Below the pieces are notes generated by a model. That model did no database searches, was not told where the DNA came from, and saw only the letters and a list, made by a program, of their open reading frames with translations. From contig SLKW01000084.1 in the NCBI GenBank assembly GCA_007134405.1, positions 1 through 8,622 of the forward strand: DNA of 8,622 nt, in the 5' to 3' direction. Below are positions 1 through 5,779 of the stretch, one piece after another. How positions within the stretch are numbered: position 1 is the stretch's first letter; each line of letters begins with the position of its first letter. Source of the DNA: Paracoccaceae bacterium. GTDB taxonomy: Bacteria > Pseudomonadota > Alphaproteobacteria > Rhodobacterales > Rhodobacteraceae. A program made the translations under genes and the position numbers.

Positions 1-2
1 AT

Positions 3-92
3 CTGAAATCTACGCTCGAAGCGATCGCGGCCGGCCATCCGCAGAACCGCATCGACGAGTTGCTCCCCTGGAATTTCCAGCCGTCAAGCTGA
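3..92 (+). CDS. tnpC: IS66-family transposase (TnpC), C-terminal fragment
   Basis: The last 29 residues of a transposase whose start is outside the window. The visible peptide contains AAGHPQNRIDELLPWNFQ, which matches the short C-terminal domain of IS66 TnpC proteins (HPxNRIDELLPW is the hallmark). This domain follows the DDE catalytic core; no catalytic residue lies in the visible part. The stop codon TGA sits at 90-92, about 30 bases before the end of the element, which is the usual close spacing. IS66 elements normally carry tnpA, tnpB and tnpC in one operon, so tnpA and tnpB would be expected upstream. I am confident in the family; whether the protein is active cannot be judged. Confidence 0.8.
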   Translation: MKSTLEAIAAGHPQNRIDELLPWNFQPSS

Positions 93-93
93 A

Positions 94-121
94 AACCCGG
101 TGACTTACAGACACCGTTTAC
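94..121. repeat. IS66 right terminal inverted repeat (one copy)
   Basis: The bases from just after the transposase stop to 121 would be the right terminal repeat. From the outer end it begins GTAAACGGTGTC. The start GTAA is the family signature, and the outer edge coincides with the return of the ctaD reading frame. The matching left repeat is not in the window, so the inner limit is an estimate. Confidence 0.5.
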
Positions 122-698
122 GTTCGAAACGCCGATGCTGTGGGCCTTCGGGTTCCTCTTCCTGTTCACCACGGGGGGCGTCACGGGCATCGTTGTGGCG
201 CAGGCGCCGGTCGACCGGATCTACCACGACACCTACTACGTGGTGGCGCATTTCCACTACGTGATGTCGCTGGGGGCGGTCTTTGCGCTGTTCGCGGGGA
301 TCTATTACTGGCTGGGCAAGATGTCCGGGCGGCAATACCCGGAATGGGCGGGCAAGCTGCATTTCTGGACCATGTTCATCGGCTCGAACATCACCTTCTT
401 CCCGCAGCACTTCCTCGGCCGTCAGGGCATGCCGCGTCGCTACATCGACTATCCCGAGGCGTTCGCCTACTGGAACTGGGTCAGCTCGATGGGGGCGTTC
501 CTTGCCTTCGCGTCGTTCCTGTTCTTCATCGGCATCATCGCCTACACGCTGCTCTACGGGCGGAAGATCACGGCGAACAACTACTGGAACGAGCACGCCG
601 ACACGCTGGAATGGACCGTCTCCACCCCACCGCCCGAGCACACGTTCGAGACGCTGCCGAAGCGCGAGGAATGGGACGCCGCACTCGGCCGGCGATAA
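122..698 (+). pseudogene. ctaD: Cytochrome c oxidase subunit I, 3' third, cut by IS66
   Basis: C-terminal part of subunit I of an aa3-type cytochrome c oxidase, the membrane enzyme that reduces O2 with electrons from cytochrome c and pumps protons. About 191 codons remain (first whole codon TTC at 123) of a family length near 550. Counting from the ATG at 135, which is only an internal methionine: [19 protein letters not shown] (helix IX), then [15 protein letters not shown] with H31/D32 (metal/proton region) and H39 and H41, the heme a3 and heme a ligands. Helix XI ([16 protein letters not shown]) and helix XII ([22 protein letters not shown]) follow. The CuB histidines and the Tyr-His crosslink lie in the missing part. 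The reading frame is intact to the TAA, so the break looks recent. No ribosome binding site precedes 135; the fragment alone cannot make an oxidase. Confidence 0.88.
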
Positions 699-929
699 CC
701 GGTCACAGTTCCAACTCGTTGGTTCGATTGCATTCGCTGCGCGCCGGATCAGCAGACCGATGTTGGTCCCGAACCGATGGTCGATGGCAGGGCGAAGGAT
801 ACTTGGCCGAACATCGCCGAGCGGCTGCCCCACGACCGGTGGGTGGCAGTCACCCTCACGGCGTGGTCGTGATCGGCTAAAATAGACGCGATGACGCCCG
901 TGCGAACGCGGCACGATCAGGCGGCGGCA
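699..929. other. Spacer without a recognisable gene
   Basis: About 230 bases lie between the ctaD stop and the phasin terminator. The open frames crossing it are extensions or antisense shadows of ctaD and show no domain, ribosome binding site or codon pattern that I can support. No terminator with a T-run is visible for ctaD itself on the plus strand. Confidence 0.5.
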
Positions 930-960
930 AACGAAAATGGGCGCATCCGAAGATGCGCCC
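930..960 (-). terminator. Rho-independent terminator of phaP
   Basis: On the minus strand there is a perfect 9-base-pair stem, GGGCGCATC pairing with GATGCGCCC, closed by a TTCG tetraloop with C-G closure. The tail ATTTTCGT follows it. It lies about 70 bases after the phaP stop codon, in the right orientation. On the plus strand the stem is not followed by a T-run, so it serves the phasin transcript rather than ctaD. Confidence 0.8.
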
Positions 961-1032
961 GTTCCGCGATTCCGGCAGTGAAGACGCCTAAGAGCACTTT
1001 GAGAACGAGCGAGTAACCCCGCCCGTCGCCGC

Positions 1033-1470
1033 TTACTTGGCGTCGGCCGTCACGGCCTTCTTGGAAGCGCTGGTCGCCTCGCTGCTGACCTTCTGCATCG
1101 CGGCGCTCACGTCGGCGGACATGTCCTTGCCAGCGGCCATCATCAGTTCGCCCGAGTCCACCTGCGCGCGCTTGGCGATCTCGCCGTAGGAAGACATGTG
1201 CTCGGCGGCCAGTTCGGCCGAGGCCGAAGCAAAGTCGGTCATCGACTTGGCATAATCCGAGGGATCTTGCTTGAGGGTCGAAACCTCACCCATCTTCGAG
1301 AGCGTCGACTTGATCCATTTGTTGGAGGTCTCGGCCGACTTCTCGGCGGCTTCCAGATAGACCTTGCTTAGCCGCTCGCCCAGTTGTGCCTGCGAGCGGA
1401 ACGCGTCCTGCATTGCCTTCGAATCGACGGGGAAAGCGCCCATCGTATTGCTCATGTCATTCTTAGCCAT
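1033..1470 (-). CDS. phaP: Phasin family protein
   Basis: A 145-residue phasin, an amphipathic helical protein that coats polyhydroxybutyrate granules and controls their size and number. The protein is Ala/Ser/Lys/Glu-rich, has no signal peptide or membrane segment and contains no Cys. Residues about 15-125 form nearly continuous predicted helix (for example SKAMQDAFRSQAQLGERL and YLEAAEKSAETSNKWIKST), as in the Phasin_2 family. The Lys-rich tail ends ASKKAVTADAK. The start at 1470 (MAKNDMSN) is chosen over an in-frame ATG 96 bases upstream because AAGGAG sits seven bases before it, and the longer start would run through the promoter and operators. The gene is monocistronic, with its own terminator and PhaR-type operators. 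The usual neighbours phaC and phaR are absent; IS debris lies upstream and the broken ctaD downstream. Confidence 0.9.
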   Translation of the reverse strand: MAKNDMSNTMGAFPVDSKAMQDAFRSQAQLGERLSKVYLEAAEKSAETSNKWIKSTLSKMGEVSTLKQDPSDYAKSMTDFASASAELAAEHMSSYGEIAKRAQVDSGELMMAAGKDMSADVSAAMQKVSSEATSASKKAVTADAK

Positions 1471-1477
1471 GGTATAT

Positions 1478-1483
1478 CTCCTT
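1478..1483 (-). promoter_or_regulatory. Strong Shine-Dalgarno of phaP
   Basis: AAGGAG on the minus strand, seven bases before the ATG at 1470, in an A/T-rich context (TTTAAGGAGATATACC). It decides the phaP start and predicts high translation, as expected for an abundant granule protein. Confidence 0.85.
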
Positions 1484-1509
1484 AAATTCCGTCCGGATGG
1501 CCCGGCTGC

Positions 1510-1526
1510 TGTTCTTGAGTAGAACA
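1510..1526. repeat. Inverted repeat over the predicted phaP start of transcription
   Basis: TGTTCT and AGAACA are perfect 6-base arms separated by five bases (TGAGT). The repeat overlaps the candidate -10 box and the predicted transcription start of phaP. It could be an operator for a second regulator or chance; I do not recognise a specific binding protein. Confidence 0.35.
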
Positions 1527-1551
1527 TGGTTGCTGCGGTGCAGCAATTCAA
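1523..1551 (-). promoter_or_regulatory. Candidate sigma70-type promoter of phaP
   Basis: On the minus strand TTGAAT (1551-1546, -35) is followed after exactly 17 bases by CATGTT (1528-1523, -10). This would start the transcript near 1515, giving a leader of about 45 bases that includes the ribosome binding site. The -10 match is moderate (CATGTT against TATAAT). Placement is supported by the PhaR-type palindrome filling the spacer between the two boxes. Confidence 0.5.
1530..1546. promoter_or_regulatory. PhaR-type operator, main site
   Basis: TTGCTGCGGTGCAGCAA is a perfect palindrome with 7-base arms and a 3-base centre. Its core is CTGC-N3-GCAG, the motif described for PhaR repressor binding at phaP in Rhodobacter and Paracoccus (family knowledge). 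It lies between the candidate -35 and -10 boxes of phaP, so a bound repressor would block RNA polymerase. PhaR is released when it binds PHB, which would link phasin synthesis to granule formation. The phaR gene is not in this window. Confidence 0.75.
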
Positions 1552-1557
1552 CCCGTA

Positions 1558-1571
1558 CTGCCGCATTGCAG
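1558..1571. promoter_or_regulatory. Second TGC-rich PhaR-like site
   Basis: CTGCCGCATTGCAG has the same CTGC/GCAG arms as the main operator but a 6-base centre, and it is followed by CAAAA. It lies just upstream of the candidate -35, about 27 bases centre to centre from the main site. Paired TGC-rich sites upstream of phaP are known in related bacteria. The wider centre departs from the N3-N4 spacing, so this is less certain than the main site. Confidence 0.45.
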
Positions 1572-1580
1572 CAAAACACT

Positions 1581-1995
1581 GATCCCAATTTCATCGCGGA
1601 GGTCGATATTCTTCGCCGAAATGTTGATGCTCTGGCGGCGCGAAATGTTTCCGGGCGGCTGTTGACGATCCGTCGCGGTGCGCCAGGTCACGGACCGTGG
1701 CCGCCCATTTCGGCCTGACGCCACGACGATACCGGTCGGACGAGATGGACAATCCCGGTCGAATCTCGAAGGCAGGTGATGCCGATGTCCGATCGGCGGT
1801 GTATTCGGCAGCCAATGCCATGATGATGCGGGCGGTCTCGGGATCGGGGCTCAAGAGCTGGGGCCTACGCCTGATGCCCGGAAAGGCCGCCGCCGGGCCA
1901 TCGTCGCTGTCGCGCGAAAACTTGCTGTCGTCATGCATCGCATGTGGATCGATGGCACCGAGTTCCGCCGTGGCTCGTCGGAGGGCATCGCATGA
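1581..1995 (+). pseudogene. IS110-family transposase relic, frameshifted and deleted
   Basis: Remnant of the C-terminal half of an IS110-family (DEDD) transposase/recombinase, in three successive frames. Frame 1 (1581-1670) reads IAEVDILRRNVDALAARN then SGRLLTI, resembling the segment before the PGVG motif, which is missing. Frame 2 (about 1652-1876) reads AAVDDPSRCARSRTVAAH then FGLTPRRYRS, GRISKAGDADVRSAVYSAAN and LKSWGLRL, the conserved C-terminal domain. Frame 3 (1879-1995) reads RKGRRRAIVAVARK then LAVVMHRMWIDGTEFR to a TGA at 1993-1995. The N-terminal catalytic domain is absent. The frame 1/2 switch falls at CGGCTGTTGACGAT, which reads as RLLT in one frame and AAVD in the other, suggesting deletion between short repeats. 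It cannot make an active enzyme. Confidence 0.8.
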
Positions 1996-2256
1996 CCTGA
2001 TACCCTCAACGACCACGAGGGGATCGTCCTCACCGGACGAGGTCCGTGGATGACGCCGAAAAGTCCGCTGCGGCCAAAGACCGCGAGACAAAGCAGGGCG
2101 CTCCACAGCCATTCCGACACATGCATGCAGTGGCCCGCGACCATGAGGGCCAAACACGACTGCGAAGAGAAGCATGACCCGGATGAGTGACAAAGATCCC
2201 AAGAGAGCGTCACAATGGAAAAGAGCTTGACCCAAATGCCCGATTAGAGAAGCGGA
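1996..2256 (+). mobile_element. Probable 3' non-coding tail of the IS110 relic
   Basis: About 260 bases after the relic's stop contain no gene. From memory, pieces such as AAGTCCGCTGCGGCCAAAGA (about 2059-2078) and CCCGATTAGAGAAG (2239-2252) resemble the conserved tail that follows IS110-family transposase genes in alphaproteobacteria. In this family one non-coding end encodes the bridge RNA that guides recombination (established knowledge), so the tail may be the corpse of such an RNA region. The exact outer boundary near 2256 is a guess. Confidence 0.4.
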
Positions 2257-2458
2257 CTTTCGCTGCGGATGCGCAATGTTTTTTCGAAGAAGGTCGAGGA
2301 AGCAGTCGCACCTTGACGTTCTTACCAGGAGGCTCGGAATCTGGCGTTAAGGAAACTTCTGCTGCCTTGGCGATCAGGTTTTTCGCCAATGCGACGTGGC
2401 CGCGCCTGAGGGTTAACAAGGCGCCGAGCACATGGCGTTGCAATGCGACACCCTTCTA
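2257..2458. other. Spacer, nothing recognised
   Basis: Two hundred bases between the IS110 tail and the end of the export operon. A 77-codon minus-strand frame (2210-2443) starts 16 bases after the operon's last stop. It lacks a convincing ribosome binding site, runs into the IS110 tail and resembles no family I know. No clear terminator for the operon is visible here. Confidence 0.4.
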
Positions 2459-3136
2459 CTAACCCGTCACCAAACCATCCCCCACAACGATCTGCCTTCG
2501 GCATCGCGCGGCGATCTTTTCGTCGTGCGTCGAGATGAGGAAGGTGGTGCCCTGGTCCTGGTTTATCTCCCCGATCAGGTCCATCACCTGCATCGCCGAG
2601 GCGCGGTCCAGGTTGCCGGTGGGCTCGTCAGCCAGGACCAGTTCGGGCGTGTTCATCAGCGCCCGGGCGACAGCGACGCGCTGTTTCTGTCCGCCCGAGA
2701 GTTTGGCTGAGGGGAAATCGATCCGGCTTTCCAACCCCATTCGCACGAGCAAATCGCGCCCCCGCGCCCGCGCCTCGGGCGTCTCGCGCCCTTCCCGCAC
2801 GGCAGTGGGAAAGATGACGTTCTCGAGTGCGGTGAAATCGGGCAACAGGTTGTGGAACTGGAAGACGAAGCCAATGTGGCGGTTGCGGAACTCGGTCAGC
2901 GCGGCGTCGTCGGCGGCGACCAGATCCTGCCTCAGCATCCTAAGGGAGCCCGATGTGGGTTTCATCAGCGTGCCAAGGATGGTCAGAAGCGTGCTCTTGC
3001 CTGACCCCGACGGGCCGAGCAGCGCCGCCATCTCGCCCGCTTCCAACGTCAGCGAGAGCCCGCGCAGGACATGGGTTGCGGCTTCGCCCACGCCGAAGGT
3101 CTTGACCAGTTCGCGGGCCTCGAGAAGCGTTTTCAT
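2459..3136 (-). CDS. ABC transporter ATP-binding protein (LolD/MacB type)
   Basis: A 225-residue ATPase that would power the FtsX-type permease encoded just upstream, at the cytoplasmic face of the inner membrane. All ABC motifs are visible: Walker A GPSGSGKST (41-49), Q-loop Q93 (FVFQFHNLLPDFTALENV), signature LSGGQKQRVAVARAL (146-160), Walker B LVLADE with catalytic Glu171, D-loop GNLD (174-177) and H-loop His204 (STHD). The FQxHNLLPxxTALENV segment is typical of the LolD/MacB/DevA branch, and the length fits a stand-alone domain. The ATG at 3136 overlaps the permease stop as ATGA, so translation is coupled. It is the last gene of the operon. Substrate cannot be read from the ATPase; related systems export lipids, lipoproteins, drugs or siderophores. 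Confidence 0.9.
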   Translation of the reverse strand: MKTLLEARELVKTFGVGEAATHVLRGLSLTLEAGEMAALLGPSGSGKSTLLTILGTLMKPTSGSLRMLRQDLVAADDAALTEFRNRHIGFVFQFHNLLPDFTALENVIFPTAVREGRETPEARARGRDLLVRMGLESRIDFPSAKLSGGQKQRVAVARALMNTPELVLADEPTGNLDRASAMQVMDLIGEINQDQGTTFLISTHDEKIAARCRRQIVVGDGLVTG

Positions 3137-4338
3137 TGGCCGATCGCGGTGACCGGATCGACCCGCGCCGCCGCGCGCGCTGGCAGGATCGAGGCAAGGA
3201 TGGCGCCGAGCACCGTGAGCGTGATCGCCAGCCCGTACGAGCCCTGCGTGATGTCCAACGGCAGAGTGCCGGGCCGAAACTCGTCACGTCCCGGAAGGGG
3301 TAACAGCGCCAGATACCCCAGCACCGCGCCGGTCACGCCGCCAATCAGGCCCACCAGCGCGCCCTGTGCAACGAACACGACCACGACGAAGCCACGCCCG
3401 GCCCCCATCGCGCGCATGATGCCGATCTCGGGTCGGCGCCGGTAGGTGGACAGGACCAGAGCCGAGGCGACCCCGATCACGATGGTAATCAGCGCGAAGG
3501 TCTTCAGAAAGTAGCCAGTCTGAGCCTGCGCGTTCAATGCCTCCATCAGCTGCTCCGCGCCATCCGTCCAAGGCACGGCGTCGAGCCCGGTCAGCGCCCG
3601 GATGCGCAGGGCCGTCGCGTCGGCGGCATTCAGATCATCGAGCTTGATCTCGATCCGCGTGACCCCCTGCGGCAGCGCGAAAAGGTTGCGCGCGGTGGGA
3701 AGGCTAACAAAGACGCTGGAGCCATCGAGCATGCCGGTTCCGGTCTGAAAGATGCCCCCCAGGGTCAGCACCGAGCTCACGCCACCAGAAGATTGCAGCC
3801 GCAACACCTGCCCAACCGACAAGTCAAGTTCCTCCGCCAGCCGTCGGCCCAGCACGATCACGCCGGACCCCAGCCGGGCAGATCCGGCAACGATGTAGCC
3901 TTCAAGATTCAGGATCGCGGATTCACGGCCAGGCTCCAGCCCCTTGACGCTGACCTGCGCCACTTGCGACCCGCGATTGAGAAAGCCTGCGCCGGTGATC
4001 TGGGGTGACACTGCCCTGACGCCGGGTACAGCCTCGATCAGCGGCACCCAGGTGGCGGAATCGCGCAATGTGGCGGTGCGCAGGCGGCCCGGCTCGACAG
4101 CGGCCAGCAGATGTCCGTCGGCGTCGATCAGGACTTCAGGGTCCGCGGTTTCCGCTTCGACTGTGACATGGCTGATATCGCCCACCGTTCGCGACAGGAT
4201 GAACTCAGCAAGCCCGCCGATCAGGGCAGACATGAAGATGAAGATGAACACCCCCACAGCCACGCCCGATATCAGAAGGGCGGTCTGAGCCTTGCTCGCG
4301 GTCAGGTAGCGCGTCGCGATCTTGAGGGCGTAGAGCAT
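3133..4338 (-). CDS. FtsX/MacB-type ABC transporter permease
   Basis: A 401-residue inner-membrane permease with the four-helix layout of the FtsX/MacB superfamily. Helix 1 is about residues 19-45 (TALLISGVAVGVFIFIFMSAL), then a periplasmic domain of roughly 46-277, then helices at about 278-299, 316-346 and 369-388. The conserved cytoplasmic elbow after helix 2 reads YRRRPEIGIMRAMGA (299-313), and the C-terminus ends ARVDPVTAIGQ, both family hallmarks. Such permeases act mechanically, driving substrate through an adaptor rather than across the membrane itself. The start at 4338 shares bases with the stop of the adaptor gene (TGATG), and the stop overlaps the ATPase start (ATGA). A much longer open frame upstream of 4338 is only the shadow of the adaptor gene. 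It resembles DevC or a half-MacB without its ATPase domain. Confidence 0.9.
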   Translation of the reverse strand: MLYALKIATRYLTASKAQTALLISGVAVGVFIFIFMSALIGGLAEFILSRTVGDISHVTVEAETADPEVLIDADGHLLAAVEPGRLRTATLRDSATWVPLIEAVPGVRAVSPQITGAGFLNRGSQVAQVSVKGLEPGRESAILNLEGYIVAGSARLGSGVIVLGRRLAEELDLSVGQVLRLQSSGGVSSVLTLGGIFQTGTGMLDGSSVFVSLPTARNLFALPQGVTRIEIKLDDLNAADATALRIRALTGLDAVPWTDGAEQLMEALNAQAQTGYFLKTFALITIVIGVASALVLSTYRRRPEIGIMRAMGAGRGFVVVVFVAQGALVGLIGGVTGAVLGYLALLPLPGRDEFRPGTLPLDITQGSYGLAITLTVLGAILASILPARAAARVDPVTAIGQ

Positions 4339-5513
4339 CAGGGCGTGTCCACCCGAATGCGCTGTCCGTCGCTGATGCCTGTGGCATCGACGATCACCCC
4401 GTCGCCCTCCGTCAACCCGTCGGTCACGATCAATCGGGCGACGGGCCAGTCGATCACCATCACAGGTTGCTGACGGGCGACCCCGTCCTGCGCCAGGAAC
4501 ACCGCTGTTCCCGTAGCTTCTGTCACGATCGCGGTGCGCGGAACGGTCAGGGCGGCGTCGTGACGTTCCACCACGATGTTGGCGGTGACGGTCAGGCCGA
4601 TTGGGGCCATGACCGGCGCGTCGAAGCTGATCTTTAAGGCAAGCCCGCCCGTCGCCGCATCGACCCGCCCCGCGATTGTCCTGACCAGTCCCGTCCGCGT
4701 CTCGGCCTCGCCGGCAAGACGCATGACCGCCGTTTGCCCCACGGAGATCTCGCCGACATAGGTCTCGTCCACGTCGGTTTCGACGACGAGTTCGCTGACA
4801 TCCGCCAAGGTCATCAGCACCATCGCCGTGTCGACGGTCTGGCCGTGTTCGGCGCTCATCGCGACGATCGATCCGCCGAACGGCGCCCGCAATGTGTGAC
4901 GGGCAAGTTGAATCTGCGCCTGTTCGAGCAACGCCGTCATGCGCGCAACTTCCTGCATGGCCGACTGCGCCGCGCGCCGATCGGCCTCCAGTGCGGCAGC
5001 GCTGACGTTCGGCCCCAGTGCCAGGGAGCGTGCGTATGTTGCATCGGCCTGTTCCTGCGCGACCAGCGCCGCATCGAGGCCGGCCATGGCCTGCCGGACG
5101 ATGGCATCCTGTGCAGCAGTGTCGATCCGGCCCAGAACCTGCCCGGCGTCGACCTGGTCGCCTTCCTCGACCAGGACCTGCGCCAAGGTTCCGCTCGCGA
5201 GCGGGCGCAGGTCGACCGAGTGCATCGCCGCGATCCGGCCGTTGACAGCCAGCAGACGGGTGACGGGGGCCGTCGCGACATGTTCGACGACAACGGGCAT
5301 CGCCGCTGGTGACCAAGGCTGCACGTACACAAGAGCTGTGGCCAGCACGCCAACCACGCCGGCGGTCAGCCAATACCACTTGCGAGGTCTCCGTCCACGC
5401 GCAGGCGCTTCCGGTGACGGACACAGCACGGGAACGGGAAGCGACGACTGCGCAGGGTACGGGACGGCTGGTAAACCATCTCCCTTGTGTCTCGGGGGCT
5501 TAGGAGGGTTCAT
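4338..5513 (-). CDS. Membrane fusion (HlyD/MacA-type) periplasmic adaptor
   Basis: Periplasmic adaptor linking the FtsX-type permease to an outer-membrane channel (TolC-like, not in the window). From the ATG at 5513 it has 391 residues: a Pro-rich cytoplasmic start, one membrane anchor at about 45-66 (KWYWLTAGVVGVLATALVYV), and a first lipoyl half (GRIAAMHSVDLRPLASGTLA, with VEEGDQVDAGQVLGRID). A coiled-coil hairpin spans about 133-203 (Ala/Gln/Glu-rich), then the second lipoyl half (LRAPFGGSIVAMSAEHGQTV), a beta-barrel (about 243-318) and a membrane-proximal domain (VPRTAIV...GLTEGDGVIV). The start is uncertain: ATGs at 5522 and 5549 are in frame and none has a clear Shine-Dalgarno. First gene of the operon, overlapping the permease by TGATG. 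Order adaptor-permease-ATPase matches DevBCA. Confidence 0.87.
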   Translation of the reverse strand: MNPPKPPRHKGDGLPAVPYPAQSSLPVPVLCPSPEAPARGRRPRKWYWLTAGVVGVLATALVYVQPWSPAAMPVVVEHVATAPVTRLLAVNGRIAAMHSVDLRPLASGTLAQVLVEEGDQVDAGQVLGRIDTAAQDAIVRQAMAGLDAALVAQEQADATYARSLALGPNVSAAALEADRRAAQSAMQEVARMTALLEQAQIQLARHTLRAPFGGSIVAMSAEHGQTVDTAMVLMTLADVSELVVETDVDETYVGEISVGQTAVMRLAGEAETRTGLVRTIAGRVDAATGGLALKISFDAPVMAPIGLTVTANIVVERHDAALTVPRTAIVTEATGTAVFLAQDGVARQQPVMVIDWPVARLIVTDGLTEGDGVIVDATGISDGQRIRVDTP

Positions 5514-5608
5514 TGCACGCATCTGGGGCAAAAAAGAGTTTCCATCCATTGCATCAGCATAATAGATTATGGCTTTCGCGTGGTCGCTGCACTGATCTGA
5601 GTCATGAG

Positions 5609-5621
5609 TCCTGCGTCAGGA
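5609..5621. repeat. Short inverted repeat upstream of the export operon
   Basis: TCCTG-CGT-CAGGA is a perfect palindrome with 5-base arms, about 60-100 bases before the possible starts of the adaptor gene. It has no T-tail in either direction, so it is not a terminator. An operator is possible, but the arms are short enough to occur by chance. Confidence 0.25.
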
Positions 5622-5779
5622 TGCTCCTCGTGAATCGCTTCGCGCGGACCCGCTGGCGGAGCGGGGGCGTTCGTGGCGCGACGAAGGTTAGCGTCTGGGC
5701 GTGCTCGCAGCCGGGGAGACCGCCGCAGTCCGACCACGCTTCGGGGTCAGGGGCCAGGTAGAAGCAGGGCAAAGTCGGA

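Larger units (their letters stand above)
1..121 (+). mobile_element. Right end of an IS66-family insertion sequence
   Basis: The first 121 bases are the downstream end of an IS66-type element whose body lies outside the window. They contain the last 29 codons of the transposase (3-92) and a short non-coding tail ending ...CCGTTTAC. Read from the outside inwards, this end is GTAAACGG..., which fits the GTAA start typical of IS66-family terminal repeats (family knowledge). Directly after base 121 the reading frame of cytochrome oxidase subunit I resumes in mid-gene, so the boundary is set from both sides. Because the window starts inside the element, I cannot tell whether the whole IS is present or whether this is a contig edge. 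Confidence 0.75.

Noticed and set aside
105..914. 269-codon minus-strand open frame
   Set aside because: It is antisense to the clearly coding ctaD remnant, extremely Arg/Pro-rich and without a ribosome binding site; a typical GC-rich shadow frame.
1471..1566. 32-residue N-terminal extension of the phasin
   Set aside because: It would start inside the promoter/operator region and ignore the strong AAGGAG before 1470; the extra residues do not resemble phasins.
1591..2235. 214-codon minus-strand open frame upstream of phaP
   Set aside because: It is antisense to the IS110 transposase relic, whose plus-strand frames show real family motifs. It also has no domain of its own.
2210..2443. 77-codon minus-strand frame after the export operon
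   Set aside because: It begins close to the operon and looks passably protein-like at first, but it has no clear ribosome binding site, runs into the IS110 tail and matches nothing I know; not enough to call a gene.
4339..5424. N-terminal 362-codon extension of the FtsX-type permease frame
   Set aside because: It is the +1 shadow of the adaptor gene: Arg/Gly/Asp-rich with no structure, and the true permease start at 4338 overlaps the adaptor stop as TGATG.
5550..5779. Possible small gene or terminator between cbpM and the export operon
   Set aside because: Open frames here are continuations of cbpM antisense frames, and potential stems have long loops with no T-run.
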